The notes beneath the pieces are model-generated. The model saw nothing but the letters and a program-made list of their open reading frames with translations, did no database searches and had not been told where the DNA came from. A stretch of DNA of 64,000 bases from contig NZ_VTWU01000001.1 of the NCBI RefSeq assembly GCF_008727865.1, positions 992,001 through 1,056,000 on the forward strand. The letters run 5' to 3'. Below are positions 18,473 through 27,631 of this stretch, piece after piece (position 1 is the stretch's first letter; every line of letters starts with the position of its first letter). The position numbers and the translations under genes are program-made. This DNA comes from Hymenobacter busanensis (lineage in GTDB: Bacteria > Bacteroidota > Bacteroidia > Cytophagales > Hymenobacteraceae).

Positions 18473-19162
18473 ATGACCGTTTCCCGCCGAATTACCCCGT
18501 TGCTGGCGCCGTCGATGCTGGCGTCCGATTTTGCCAACCTGCAGGCCGAAACCGAGCGCCTCGCCGGCAGCGCCGCCGATTGGCTGCACTGCGACATCAT
18601 GGACGGCCGCTTCGTGCCCAACATTTCCTTCGGCTTGCCGGTGCTCGAAGCCATTCGGCGGCATGCCCAGCAGCCGCTCGATGTACACCTGATGATCGAG
18701 CAGCCGCAGCTCTACCTCGACGCTTTCCGCGACGCGGGCGCGGCCAACATCACGGTGCACTACGAAGCCTGCACCCACCTGCACCGGGTCATTCAGCAGA
18801 TCAAGAAGCTGGGGTGCCGCGCCGGAGTGGCGCTCAACCCGCATACGCCCGTGTGGGTGCTGCAGGACATTGCGCCCGACCTCGATTTGGTGTGCATCAT
18901 GTCCGTCAACCCCGGTTTTGGCGGGCAGGCTTTCATTCCGAACACCCTTAAGAAAGTGGCCGAGTTGAAGGAACTGCTCGTCGATGCCGGCTCGGAGGCC
19001 CTGATTGAAGTGGACGGCGGCGTGAACCTCGACAACGCGCTGCCGCTGGTGGAGGCCGGCGCCGACGTGCTCATTGCGGGCAGCTTCGTGTTCAACTCGC
19101 CCGACCCGGTGGCCACGCTGGCCGACCTGCGCGCCCAGCTTTCCGCCGCCACCGCCGAGTAG
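18473..19162 (+). CDS. rpe: Ribulose-phosphate 3-epimerase
   Basis: 229 aa, normal length. Motifs include LLAPSMLASDFANLQ near the start, HCDIMDGRFVPNISFG with the metal-binding His and catalytic Asp, DVHLMIE, and EVDGGVNLDN near the end. It interconverts ribulose-5-phosphate and xylulose-5-phosphate in the pentose phosphate pathway. The next gene begins 5 bases after the stop. Confidence 0.95.
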   Translation: MTVSRRITPLLAPSMLASDFANLQAETERLAGSAADWLHCDIMDGRFVPNISFGLPVLEAIRRHAQQPLDVHLMIEQPQLYLDAFRDAGAANITVHYEACTHLHRVIQQIKKLGCRAGVALNPHTPVWVLQDIAPDLDLVCIMSVNPGFGGQAFIPNTLKKVAELKELLVDAGSEALIEVDGGVNLDNALPLVEAGADVLIAGSFVFNSPDPVATLADLRAQLSAATAE

Positions 19163-19167
19163 TACCC

Positions 19168-21687
19168 ATGTCGCCCTTTCGATTTCCGCTGCTGCCGGCG
19201 TTGGCAGTCCGCAGCCTCTTGCTGCTGCCCCCCGCCAGTCTACTGCTTGTCACCGCTGCCTACGCTCAGCAGCCCGCCGCCAGCCGCACCGAGCTGCGCG
19301 GCACCGTGCGCGACGCCGCCGGTCAGCCGCTGGAGCAGGTAGCGGTGGCGTGGGAAGGCCTGCCCGGCGGCACCAACACCGACGCCAACGGCCGTTTTCG
19401 GCTACCGGTGCCGCGGCTGGCGGCGGGGCAAGCGGCGGTGCTGGTGGTGCGCCGACTGGGCTACGCCACCCAGCGCCGCACGTTCAGCAGCGCCCAGCTG
19501 GCGGAAGGAACCGACGTTAGCTTCAGCCTGAAAACCGACGCCCGCAGCCTCAACGACGTGACCGTGCGCGGGCGCCGCGAAGAAGACACGCGCGAGCAAA
19601 TCAGCATCACCCAGCTCGACCCACGTACGGCCAAGGAATTGCCCTCGGCGTTCGGCGACTTCAACAAGGTGCTGACAACGCTGCCCGGCGTGGTGGCCAA
19701 CAACGAGCTGACCAGCACCTACTCGGTGCGCGGTGGCAACTACGACGAAAACCTGGTGTACGTCAACGGCATCGAGGTGTACCGGCCGTTTCTGGTGACG
19801 GCTGCCCAGCAGGAAGGCCTAAGCTTCGTGAACCCCGATCTGGTGGACCGCGTGCAGTTTGCCTCCGGCGGCTGGCAGCCGCGCTACGGCGACAAGCTCT
19901 CTTCGGTACTCACCATCGACTACAAGCAGCCGCAGCGGCGGGCGGCCTCGGCCACGGCCAGCCTGGTGGGCGGCGCGCTGCACCTGGAAGAAGTATCGAA
20001 ATCGGGCCGGGTGAGCTACCTGGCGGGAGTGCGCTACAAAAACGCCGAATACGTGCTGCGCGGCCTGCGCCAGAACCAGGGCGCCTACGACCCCACGTTT
20101 GTCGACGGGCAGGCGTACGTCACCATCGGACTGGGGCCGGCCACCGATTTGCAGCGGACGTCGCTGGGCGTGCTGGCAACGGTGGCTCACAACAACTACA
20201 AGTTCGCGCCCCAAACCGGGCAGGTCAACTTCAGCTCCGGGCTCAACCAGGTTCAGCGCCTGACCATCTTCTACGATGGCTACGAGCGGATGCAGTACGA
20301 TACGTACCAGGGCGGGCTGAACCTGACGCACCATTTTACCCCGAGTCTGACCGGAGAAGTTATTTTGAGCGGCATGGTGTCGCGGGAGCAGGAGCTGCGC
20401 GACATCGAGGCGGCCTACACCTTCGCCGACATCAACCGCGACCCAAGCTCCAAGGACTACAACCTGCCGGTGCGGCAGCGCGACGTTGGTTCACGCTTCG
20501 ACCACTCGCGCAATTCGCTGCTGGCGCGCATCGGCAACCTCGAAGCACGCGGCACCTACACGCCGTCGGAGCGGCACACCGTGCGCTGGGGCGTGAAGGC
20601 AGGCGTGGAAAATATCCACGACAAGCTCAACGAATATTCCTTCGTCGATTCGGCCGATTACGTGCCCGCCAACCGGTTCACCCGCCTGGTATCGGATCTG
20701 ACGCTGGCCTCGGAACGCTACCAGGCGTACGTGCAGCACACCCTGCGCTTCGATTCGCTGCGCACGCTCACCTACGGCGTGCGGGCGCACTATTGGTCGG
20801 TGAACGGGCAGCTGGTGGCCAGCCCACGGGTGCAGTACGCGGCCACCTCGCGCCGCAACCGCAACCTGTCGTACAAAGCGGCGGCGGGCCTGTATTACCA
20901 GCCGCCGTTTTACCGCGAGCTGCGCAACCAGCAGGGCCAACTCAACCGCGAACTGCGTGCCCAACGCTCCGTTCACTTCATCACCGGCACCGAATACCGC
21001 TTTCGGCAGTGGGGCCGGCCGTTTCAGTTTACCGGGGAGGTGTACTTCAAGTACCTGACCGACGTAGTGCCCTACGATGTGGAGAGCGTACGGCTGCGCT
21101 ACTTCGCCCAGAACCTGGCCACGGCCTACGCCGCCGGCCTCGATGCCCGCGTGAGCGGCGAGTTTGTGCCCGGCGCCGAATCGTGGTTTAGCCTGGGGCT
21201 GCTCACGACCCGCGAAAACCTCAAAGGCGACTCCGTTACCGTGCGCGACTCCGAAGGCACCGCCATTGGCAAAAAGGAGCAAGGCTACATCCGTCGTCCC
21301 ACCGACCAGCGCCTGAACCTGGGAGTCTATTTCCAGGACCACTTGCCCGATAACCCCTCGGTGCGGGGGTACGTGAACCTGGTCTTTGGTACCGGTTTGC
21401 CGTTCAGCCCGCCCGGCTTGCCCGAAGACCGCGGCACCACCAAGCTCACCCGCAGCTACAAGCGCGTGGACTTGGGCGCCTCGAAAGTGCTGAGTGTGCG
21501 AAGCGACCGGCAACGCAAGTTTTACCAGCCCGAAACGCTATGGCTGGGCGTGGAAGTACTGAACGTGCTGTACGCCAACAACGTGGCCGGCTACAGCTAC
21601 GTGCAGGACCTCAACGGCCGCACCTACGCCGTGCCCAACTACCTGTCGCGCCGCATTCTGAACCTGCGCCTGATTGCGCGTTTTTGA
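19168..21687 (+). CDS. TonB-dependent receptor with carboxypeptidase-like N-domain
   Basis: 839 aa. Signal peptide to about residue 34 (AAYAQQ), a CarboxypepD_reg-like beta-sandwich at about 42-125 (ELRGTVRDAAGQPLEQVAV ... NTDANGRF), a plug domain at about 130-250 (TTLPGVVANNELTSTYSVRGGNY, YVNGIEVYRPF) and a 22-strand-type barrel ending in RLIARF. It imports a large substrate across the outer membrane, driven by a TonB complex such as the one at 8.0-10.3 kb. No SusD partner is adjacent, so a glycan role is not indicated. Confidence 0.92.
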   Translation: MSPFRFPLLPALAVRSLLLLPPASLLLVTAAYAQQPAASRTELRGTVRDAAGQPLEQVAVAWEGLPGGTNTDANGRFRLPVPRLAAGQAAVLVVRRLGYATQRRTFSSAQLAEGTDVSFSLKTDARSLNDVTVRGRREEDTREQISITQLDPRTAKELPSAFGDFNKVLTTLPGVVANNELTSTYSVRGGNYDENLVYVNGIEVYRPFLVTAAQQEGLSFVNPDLVDRVQFASGGWQPRYGDKLSSVLTIDYKQPQRRAASATASLVGGALHLEEVSKSGRVSYLAGVRYKNAEYVLRGLRQNQGAYDPTFVDGQAYVTIGLGPATDLQRTSLGVLATVAHNNYKFAPQTGQVNFSSGLNQVQRLTIFYDGYERMQYDTYQGGLNLTHHFTPSLTGEVILSGMVSREQELRDIEAAYTFADINRDPSSKDYNLPVRQRDVGSRFDHSRNSLLARIGNLEARGTYTPSERHTVRWGVKAGVENIHDKLNEYSFVDSADYVPANRFTRLVSDLTLASERYQAYVQHTLRFDSLRTLTYGVRAHYWSVNGQLVASPRVQYAATSRRNRNLSYKAAAGLYYQPPFYRELRNQQGQLNRELRAQRSVHFITGTEYRFRQWGRPFQFTGEVYFKYLTDVVPYDVESVRLRYFAQNLATAYAAGLDARVSGEFVPGAESWFSLGLLTTRENLKGDSVTVRDSEGTAIGKKEQGYIRRPTDQRLNLGVYFQDHLPDNPSVRGYVNLVFGTGLPFSPPGLPEDRGTTKLTRSYKRVDLGASKVLSVRSDRQRKFYQPETLWLGVEVLNVLYANNVAGYSYVQDLNGRTYAVPNYLSRRILNLRLIARF

Positions 21688-21720
21688 TGCGCCGTCAACC
21701 CAATTGCAAATTGCCGAAGC

Positions 21721-21752
21721 GCAAAAAAGCCCGCTCGCAGCGGGCTTTTTTG
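21721..21752. terminator. Bidirectional terminator between convergent genes
   Basis: Stem GCAAAAAAGCCCGCT with loop CGC and AGCGGGCTTTTTTGC. It has A-runs on one side and T-runs on the other, so it serves both the receptor gene and the convergent DUF2911 gene. Confidence 0.9.
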
Positions 21753-21774
21753 CGTTCAAATAGGTACTAAAACC

Positions 21775-22635
21775 TTAGTAAGCCTTGGCTTGCCACTGCG
21801 TGAGGACGGCGCGCATGGTCGGCAGCTGGGTTTTGAAGGACTCGTCGTCTTTGTCGCCCATTTTGATGGCGCGGCGGGCAAACGCAACGGCGGTCATGTA
21901 ATCCTCTTTCTGGGCCAGCAGTTTCGCCTTCAGCCAGTTGTTGGTGTAGGTGTCGTTGAGGGCAATGGCGCGGTTGATGTATTGCAGGGCCAGCTCCGCT
22001 TCCAGTTGGTTCTGGATCAGGTAATCGGCGGCCTGGGCCAGCAGCTGCGGATTGTCGGGCTTGGCTTCTACCGCTTTTTTCATGGCCCGCACCACTTGGG
22101 TATTCACGTCGGTGCGGATGCTGACGCTGAGGGTGCGCTCTTCCCACGAGAGGTTCAGGCGGGCCGCGCCGGGCCGCACGTCGGAAAACCAGTAGCCGAG
22201 CGTCTCGCGCATGGGCGCGGTTTCGGGCAGCACCGGCAGGCGCAGCAGGTCATCGGCTTCCTTGTAGCCTTCGGCGCCCCAGTGCGTGGTGACTTTGTTG
22301 AGGATCAGCTGCCACTCGTGGTCGGCCGAGGGCAGCACGTACACGGAGTACTTGCCGGCCGGCACGGGTTTGCCGCCCACGCGCACCGAGTCGGAGAAGG
22401 TAATGGTTGTATTCTCGTTGGCTCCGGCCCGCCAGACCTGGTCGTAGGGCACGAGCTGGCCCCAGATTTTGCGGCCTTTCACGTTGGGCGCGTGGTAATC
22501 AACGGTTACTTCGGTCAGGCCCACGGTTTGGGTAACCACGGCGCGCGGGCTGGCCTGCGGTTGGGGGAAATCCTGGGCAAGCGCTACCGAGGCGGTGAGC
22601 AGGCAGCTGGCAACGAGGGCAACGAAACGAGACAT
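21775..22635 (-). CDS. DUF2911 family secreted protein
   Basis: 286 aa. Signal peptide (1-20, ASVALAQ). The DUF2911 domain spans about 27-170 with the recognisable ASPRAVVTQTVGLTEVTVDY, GRKIWGQLVPYDQVWRAG and PAGKYSVYVLP segments. The C-terminal third (about 185-286) is helical with a TPR-like pattern (NPQLLAQAADYLIQN). Function of the family is unknown; it is exported and common in Bacteroidota. Divergent from the his operon. Confidence 0.88.
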   Translation of the reverse strand: MSRFVALVASCLLTASVALAQDFPQPQASPRAVVTQTVGLTEVTVDYHAPNVKGRKIWGQLVPYDQVWRAGANENTTITFSDSVRVGGKPVPAGKYSVYVLPSADHEWQLILNKVTTHWGAEGYKEADDLLRLPVLPETAPMRETLGYWFSDVRPGAARLNLSWEERTLSVSIRTDVNTQVVRAMKKAVEAKPDNPQLLAQAADYLIQNQLEAELALQYINRAIALNDTYTNNWLKAKLLAQKEDYMTAVAFARRAIKMGDKDDESFKTQLPTMRAVLTQWQAKAY

Positions 22636-22722
22636 AGAGGCAGGGCAGAGGGTGGTAAGCTAACGACGCGGCCCGAAGGAAAAGTGCCAAGATACGACAG
22701 CCAGGGGCCTCGGTGGTTTAAT

Positions 22723-22740
22723 CTCACATCATCATGTGAG
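22723..22740. promoter_or_regulatory. Palindromic operator-like site upstream of the his operon
   Basis: Perfect inverted repeat CTCACAT-CATC-ATGTGAG in the divergent spacer, 19 bases before the his -33 element and about 88 bases before the DUF2911 start. A dimeric repressor or activator site is plausible; the protein is unknown. Confidence 0.45.
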
Positions 22741-22758
22741 GGTTTTCGGGGCGTAACC

Positions 22759-22788
22759 TTTGCAAAACCAGATTCCGCAGTACATTTG
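22759..22788 (+). promoter_or_regulatory. Promoter of the histidine operon
   Basis: TTTG at 22759-22762 and TACATTTG at 22781-22788, separated by 18 bases, fit the Bacteroidota consensus (TTTG, about 19 bases, TAnnTTTG). Transcription should start near 22793, giving a leader RNA of about 300 bases before hisG. Confidence 0.75.
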
Positions 22789-22807
22789 CGGCAGCTTATC
22801 CCGCCGC

Positions 22808-22918
22808 ATGCACCCCTTCGCTGCTATTGTGCGCCCCCTCACGTTGCCGGTTGCCCCCGTTGGGGTTGCCGCACTCGGGCATGCCGGCCATCATCACCAT
22901 TCCTCCCAGGAGGAATAG
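22808..22918 (+). CDS. hisL: Histidine operon leader peptide
   Basis: 36 aa from ATG 22808, about 15 bases after the predicted transcription start. Near the C-terminus it reads GHAGHHHHSSQEE, i.e. five His codons within seven, four of them in a row. This is the expected design of a his attenuator leader, where ribosome stalling at His codons reports charged tRNA-His. Two hairpins follow before hisG. Found by reading this frame; no similarity to a named leader is claimed. Confidence 0.75.
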   Translation: MHPFAAIVRPLTLPVAPVGVAALGHAGHHHHSSQEE

Positions 22919-22929
22919 CTACACTACAT

Positions 22930-23010
22930 GCATCCGGCTAGTGCGCCGGATGCCCCGGTTTACCCCTTCGCCCGTTTCGGCCCGCCGCCGAAACCCGTGC
23001 GCCCCTTTTT
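22930..23010 (+). promoter_or_regulatory. Candidate his attenuator structures
   Basis: First hairpin GCATCCGGC (22930-22938) with GCCGGATGC (22945-22953). Second hairpin GTTTCGGC (22974-22981) with GCCGAAAC (22987-22994), followed 11 bases later by a T5 run (23006-23010) that could make it a weak terminator. The 3' arm of the first hairpin can also pair with GGGCATgCCGG at 22877-22887, inside the His-codon region, with one bulged G, providing a ribosome-sensitive alternative fold. Confidence 0.55.
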
Positions 23011-23089
23011 CTTCGTGATTTGCCCGTGCCCGGCCGCCATCCGCTGCGCCCCGCCGTAGGCAGTTACTTTCCCGCTTGTTTTCCTGATT

Positions 23090-23941
23090 ATGATTCGTCT
23101 GGCCATTCAAAAGTCCGGTCGCCTGAGCGAAGATTCCCTGTCGCTGATTCGCGAATGCGGCATTGGGTTTCTGAGCAGCACTTTCAAGCTCAAAACCGAA
23201 GCCACCAATTTTCCCCTCGAAATCCTGTTTCTGCGCGACGACGACATTCCTGGCTACGTGCAGGACGGCGTGGCCGACCTCGGCATCGTGGGCCAGAATG
23301 TGCTTGTGGAAGCGGGCCTGACCAGCCTGCAGGTCGAGGCATTGGGCTTCAGCAAATGCCGGCTGTCGTTGGCCGTGCCCCGTGGAGAGGCCTACAATTC
23401 GGTGGCCGACCTGCAAGGCAAAAACATTGCAACGTCGTACCCGCAGCTGCTGGGCAGCTACCTGGCCGGCCAAGGGGTGCAGGCGCAACTGCACACCATC
23501 AGCGGGTCGGTGGAAATTGCGCCCAGCATTGGCCTGGCCGATGCCATCTGCGACATCGTCTCGTCGGGCTCGACGCTGCTCGGCAACGGGCTGCGGGAAG
23601 TGGAAACCGTGTTTCGTTCCGAAGCGGTGCTGATTGCCAACCAACAGCTGGCGCCCGAAAAGCGGGAATTGCTGGAGCAGCTGCAGTTCCGCATGCAAGC
23701 CGTGCGCCGTGCCCGCCGCAACAAGTACATCCTGCTCAACGCGCCCGTTTCCGCACTCGATGCGGTAAAGGCCTTGCTGCCGGGCATTAAGTCGCCCACC
23801 GTTACGCCGCTGGCCGAAGCCGGCTGGGTGTCGGTGCAGTCGGTGGTCAACGAAGACGACTTCTGGCACATCACCGACCGGCTGAAAGCCGTAGGCGCCG
23901 AAGGCATTCTGGTGCTGCCAATCGAGAAGATGATTTCCTAG
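23090..23941 (+). CDS. hisG: ATP phosphoribosyltransferase, long form
   Basis: 283 aa. First step of histidine synthesis: ATP and PRPP give phosphoribosyl-ATP. Catalytic domains I-II cover about 1-210 (RLAIQKSGRLSEDS, DLGIVGQNVL, and the PRPP-binding CDIVSSGSTLLGNGL), and the C-terminal ACT-like regulatory domain (about 215-283, YILLNAPVSALDAV) identifies the long, histidine-inhibited form that needs no HisZ. First structural gene of the operon. Confidence 0.97.
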   Translation: MIRLAIQKSGRLSEDSLSLIRECGIGFLSSTFKLKTEATNFPLEILFLRDDDIPGYVQDGVADLGIVGQNVLVEAGLTSLQVEALGFSKCRLSLAVPRGEAYNSVADLQGKNIATSYPQLLGSYLAGQGVQAQLHTISGSVEIAPSIGLADAICDIVSSGSTLLGNGLREVETVFRSEAVLIANQQLAPEKRELLEQLQFRMQAVRRARRNKYILLNAPVSALDAVKALLPGIKSPTVTPLAEAGWVSVQSVVNEDDFWHITDRLKAVGAEGILVLPIEKMIS

Positions 23942-24051
23942 TCTACTGTGCTGGCCGGGCTGCTGGGTGAAATGTGCGGATGCCGTTGAATCGGGCCCGT
24001 CTGCACACACGATTACCTCAGCGCAATGCCGCAGCTTTTTCGAACAACGAC

Positions 24052-25341
24052 ATGCAAATCATTCGCTACCCGAGCGCGGCCGAGTGGCCCGCGCTCCAGC
24101 AACGCCCCGCCCAGGCCGAAAGCCAGGAAGTGGCCGAGCGCGTGCGCCACATTTTCGACGATGTACGCCAGCGCGGCGACGCGGCCCTGCGCCAGTATGC
24201 TGCCGAGCTGGACGGCGCCACGCTGCACGAGTTGCGCGTAAGCCCCGCGGAGCTGGCGGCCGCCGCGGCCCTGGTGCCGGCCGAACTGCAAGCCGCCATT
24301 GGGCAGGCCCGCCAGAATATCGAGCGTTTCCATGCTGCCCAGCGCGGAAACGAGCTGCGCCTCGAAACCGCGCCCGGCGTGGAATGCTGGCGCCGCGCCG
24401 TGCCCGTGCAGCGCGTGGGCCTCTATATTCCCGGCGGCTCGGCGCCCTTGTTTAGCACCTTGCTCATGCTGGGCGTGCCGGCCCAACTGGCCGGGTGCCC
24501 CACTATTGTGCTCTGTACCCCGCCCGCCAAAGACGGCTCCGTGAATCCGGTTATCCTATACACGGCCGCGCTGCTGGGCATCGACACCATTATAAAAGCT
24601 GGCGGCGCCCAAGCCATTGCAGCCCTTACCGGCGGCACCGCGAGTGTGCCCGCCGTCGACAAGATCTTTGGGCCCGGCAACCGCTACGTAACGGCCGCCA
24701 AGCAATTGGCCGCCCAGCGCGGGGTGGCCATCGACATGCCGGCCGGCCCGTCGGAAGTGCTGGTTATGGCCGACGAATCGGCGCAACCGGCGTTTGTGGC
24801 GGCCGACTTGCTGAGCCAGGCCGAACACGGCCCCGATTCGCAAGTGGTGCTGCTCACAACGTCGGCAAGAATGCTAGAGCAGGTAACCGCCGAAGTGGAG
24901 CAGCAACTGCAGGAGTTGCCGCGGCGTGACGTAGCCGCCCAAGCCTTGCGCGAAAGCCGGGCGGTGCTGTTGCGCACGCCCGAGGAAATGCTGCGCTTCT
25001 CCAACCAATACGCACCCGAGCACCTGATTCTGGCCGTCGACAATGCCGAGGAGCTGGCCGCGGGCGTGACCAATGCCGGTTCGGTATTCCTGGGCCACCT
25101 CACCCCCGAAGCCGCCGGCGACTACGCCTCGGGCACGAACCATACCTTGCCCACGAACGGCTACGCCCGCAGCTACAGCGGCGTCTCGCTCGATTCGTTT
25201 GTGAAGAAAATCACCTTCCAGCGCATCAGCGCCGCGGGGTTGCAACAGCTGGGGCCGGTGGTCGAAACCTTGGCCGAAGCCGAAGGCCTGCGGGCCCATG
25301 CCCGCGCCGTAACCATCCGTTTGGAAACCTTATCTGTCTGA
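24052..25341 (+). CDS. hisD: Histidinol dehydrogenase
   Basis: 429 aa from ATG 24052 (MQIIRYPSAAEW); the in-frame ATG at 23974 gives an unlikely extension. Motifs: VQRVGLYIPGGSAPLFST, the GPGNRYVTAAKQ NAD-binding signature region, the zinc-ligand region AEHGPDSQ and the catalytic segment NQYAPEHLIL. Converts histidinol to histidine with two NAD+, the last two steps. Overlaps hisC by one base. Confidence 0.97.
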   Translation: MQIIRYPSAAEWPALQQRPAQAESQEVAERVRHIFDDVRQRGDAALRQYAAELDGATLHELRVSPAELAAAAALVPAELQAAIGQARQNIERFHAAQRGNELRLETAPGVECWRRAVPVQRVGLYIPGGSAPLFSTLLMLGVPAQLAGCPTIVLCTPPAKDGSVNPVILYTAALLGIDTIIKAGGAQAIAALTGGTASVPAVDKIFGPGNRYVTAAKQLAAQRGVAIDMPAGPSEVLVMADESAQPAFVAADLLSQAEHGPDSQVVLLTTSARMLEQVTAEVEQQLQELPRRDVAAQALRESRAVLLRTPEEMLRFSNQYAPEHLILAVDNAEELAAGVTNAGSVFLGHLTPEAAGDYASGTNHTLPTNGYARSYSGVSLDSFVKKITFQRISAAGLQQLGPVVETLAEAEGLRAHARAVTIRLETLSV

Positions 25342-26402
25342 TGCCTGCCGCTATGAACCTGGACAAGCTGATCCGGCCCAACGTGCGGGCCATGCAACCC
25401 TACGCCTCGGCCCGCGACGAATTTCAGGGCGAAGCGCGGGTGATGCTCGACGCCAACGAAAACAGTCAAGGCTCCGTCGGCCCGGTGGCGTTCAACCGCT
25501 ATCCTGATCCGCTGCAGCGGAGCCTGAAAGCCGAAGTGGCCCGGCTCAAGCAGGTGGCCACCGAGCAGATTTTCCTCGGCAACGGCTCCGACGAAGCCAT
25601 CGACTTGCTGCTGCGTCTGACCTGCGTGCCCGGCCAGGACAGCATCGTGATTTTGCCGCCCACCTACGGCATGTACGAAGTGGCCGCCCACCTCAATGAC
25701 GTGCGCGTGGAGCGCATTCCGCTCACGCCCGACTTTCACGTGTCGGCCGACGCCATTGACCAGGTCCTGGCATCGTCGGCCAAAGTCGTGTTTCTCTGCT
25801 CACCCAATAACCCGACCGGAAATCTGCTGCACGCCGCGGCGGTAGAGCAGATTCTGCGCGGGTTCGGGGGGGTGGTGGTGGTAGACGAGGCCTACATTGA
25901 TTTTGCCGGTGCCCCAAGCTGGACCACGCGCCTGAATGAGTTTGAAAATCTGGTGGTGCTCCAGACGTTTTCGAAAGCCTGGGGCCTGGCCGGGCTGCGC
26001 CTGGGCATGGCCTTTGCCGCGCCGGCCCTCATCGGCTACCTCAACAAAATCAAGCCGCCTTATAATATATCGGAGGCCACGCAGCAGCACGCGCTGGCGG
26101 GCTTGGCCGATGCCGAGCGGTTTGCGGCCATGCGCCAGGAGTTGCTGGCTGGCCGCGCATGGCTGGCCGAGCGCCTGCCCGCCGTGCCCATCGTCGAACA
26201 CGTATTCCCGTCCGACGCCAACTTTCTACTCGTGCGTTTCCGGCCCGATGCCACGGCGGTTTACCAGTACCTGCTTGACCAAGGCATCGTGGTGCGCAAC
26301 CGCACCACCCAACCCGGCTGTGCCGGCTGCCTGCGCCTGACCGTGGGCACCGCATCCGAAAACGAAACCTTGCTTGCGGCGCTGCAGCAATTTTCTCAGT
26401 AG
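25341..26402 (+). CDS. hisC: Histidinol-phosphate aminotransferase
   Basis: 353 aa from the ATG overlapping the hisD stop; an ATG at 25353 is an alternative. Fold-type I PLP enzyme with NNPTG at about 156-160, DEAYIDF and the Schiff-base Lys212 in TFSKAWGLAG. Transaminates imidazole acetol phosphate to histidinol phosphate using glutamate. Translationally coupled to hisD. Confidence 0.96.
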   Translation: MPAAMNLDKLIRPNVRAMQPYASARDEFQGEARVMLDANENSQGSVGPVAFNRYPDPLQRSLKAEVARLKQVATEQIFLGNGSDEAIDLLLRLTCVPGQDSIVILPPTYGMYEVAAHLNDVRVERIPLTPDFHVSADAIDQVLASSAKVVFLCSPNNPTGNLLHAAAVEQILRGFGGVVVVDEAYIDFAGAPSWTTRLNEFENLVVLQTFSKAWGLAGLRLGMAFAAPALIGYLNKIKPPYNISEATQQHALAGLADAERFAAMRQELLAGRAWLAERLPAVPIVEHVFPSDANFLLVRFRPDATAVYQYLLDQGIVVRNRTTQPGCAGCLRLTVGTASENETLLAALQQFSQ

Positions 26403-26423
26403 CCGCTCACGCTTTCTTGCCCC

Positions 26424-27527
26424 ATGAAAAAAGTTCTCTTCATCGACCGCGACGGTACCATCCTCGTGGAGCCGCAACCCAGCCAGCAAGTCGATAGCCT
26501 CGATAAGTTTGCCTTTGTGCCCGGTGCCATCAGCGCCCTGGCGCGCATCGCCCGCGAGCTGGACTACGAGTTGGTGCTGGTGACCAACCAAGACGGGCTC
26601 GGCACCGAGTCGTTTCCGGAAGACACCTTCTGGCCCGCGCAGCAGCTCATGCTGGATATCCTGCAGGGCGAAGGCGTCGCGTTTGCCAGCAGCCACATCG
26701 ACCGCAGCTTTCCCCACCAGAACCTGCCCACGCGCAAGCCGGGAATCGGCATGCTCACGGCCTACCTGGATGCCGCCAACAATTACGACCTGCCGAACTC
26801 GTTCGTCATCGGCGACCGGCTTACCGATGTGGAGCTGGCCGCGAACCTCGGCAGCCAAGCTATCCTAATAGGAGAGGAGCCGGACCCGCGCGCCGCTCTC
26901 ACCACCACAAGTTGGGAAGCCATCTACCAATTCCTGCGGCAACGTCCGGCCCGCACCGCCGTGGTACAACGCGACACGAACGAAACCAAAATCCGCGTCG
27001 AGTTGAACTTGGACGGTGACGGGCGGCATAGTATAAAAACCGGGCTTGGTTTTTTCGACCACATGCTTGATCAACTCAGCAAGCACAGCGGCGTGGACAT
27101 GCTGATTGAAGTACAAGGCGACTTGCACATCGACGAGCACCACACCATCGAAGACACCGCTCTGGCGTTGGGCGAAGCGTTTGCCCAAGCCCTCGGTGAC
27201 AAGCGCGGATTGGCCCGCTACGGTTTCCTGCTGCCCATGGACGATTCTTTGGCGCAGGCCGCCATCGACTTTTCGGGCCGGCCATGGCTGGTGTGGAATG
27301 CCGAGTTTCGCCGGGAGAAAATCGGTGATATGCCAACGGAAATGTTTTACCATTTCTTTAAAAGCTTCGCCGATGCTGCTAAGTGCAACCTCAATATCCA
27401 TTGCAGCGGCGAGAACGAACACCACAAGATCGAAGCCATATTTAAGGCAGTAGCCAAATCTGCTCGTATGGCAATAGCGCGGGATTTCAGCCAGATGGAA
27501 ATACCCAGCACCAAAGGAGTGCTGTAG
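26424..27527 (+). CDS. hisB: Bifunctional histidinol-phosphatase / IGP dehydratase
   Basis: 367 aa, a fusion as in Escherichia coli. The N-terminal HAD phosphatase (about 1-165) has [12 protein letters not shown] with the nucleophile Asp and [12 protein letters not shown]; the C-terminal imidazoleglycerol-phosphate dehydratase (about 180-367) has [27 protein letters not shown] and [12 protein letters not shown] with the His and Glu metal ligands. Both activities (steps 6 and 8) are on one chain. Confidence 0.97.
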   Translation: MKKVLFIDRDGTILVEPQPSQQVDSLDKFAFVPGAISALARIARELDYELVLVTNQDGLGTESFPEDTFWPAQQLMLDILQGEGVAFASSHIDRSFPHQNLPTRKPGIGMLTAYLDAANNYDLPNSFVIGDRLTDVELAANLGSQAILIGEEPDPRAALTTTSWEAIYQFLRQRPARTAVVQRDTNETKIRVELNLDGDGRHSIKTGLGFFDHMLDQLSKHSGVDMLIEVQGDLHIDEHHTIEDTALALGEAFAQALGDKRGLARYGFLLPMDDSLAQAAIDFSGRPWLVWNAEFRREKIGDMPTEMFYHFFKSFADAAKCNLNIHCSGENEHHKIEAIFKAVAKSARMAIARDFSQMEIPSTKGVL

Positions 27528-27532
27528 GTTTT

Positions 27533-27613
27533 CTCAAATGGTAATGCAAATGAGTAAACTTCATCCGGCGTCAAATTTGGAGTTGTTACTCAAATGTATA
27601 ATGACTGTGAGTA
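27533..27613 (+). repeat. Paired dyad repeats in the hisB-hisH spacer
   Basis: Two related units: CTCAAATG-g-TAATG-n4-TGAGTA at 27533-27556 and CTCAAATG-ta-TAATG-n3-TGAGTA at 27589-27613. Each has outer arms CTCA/TGAG (TACTCA/TGAGTA in the second), so each is itself a dyad. The spacer is AT-rich against GC-rich genes. It could be a pair of operator sites at an internal start, or a remnant repeat. Confidence 0.5.
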
Positions 27614-27631
27614 GATCAAATGCATACACAA

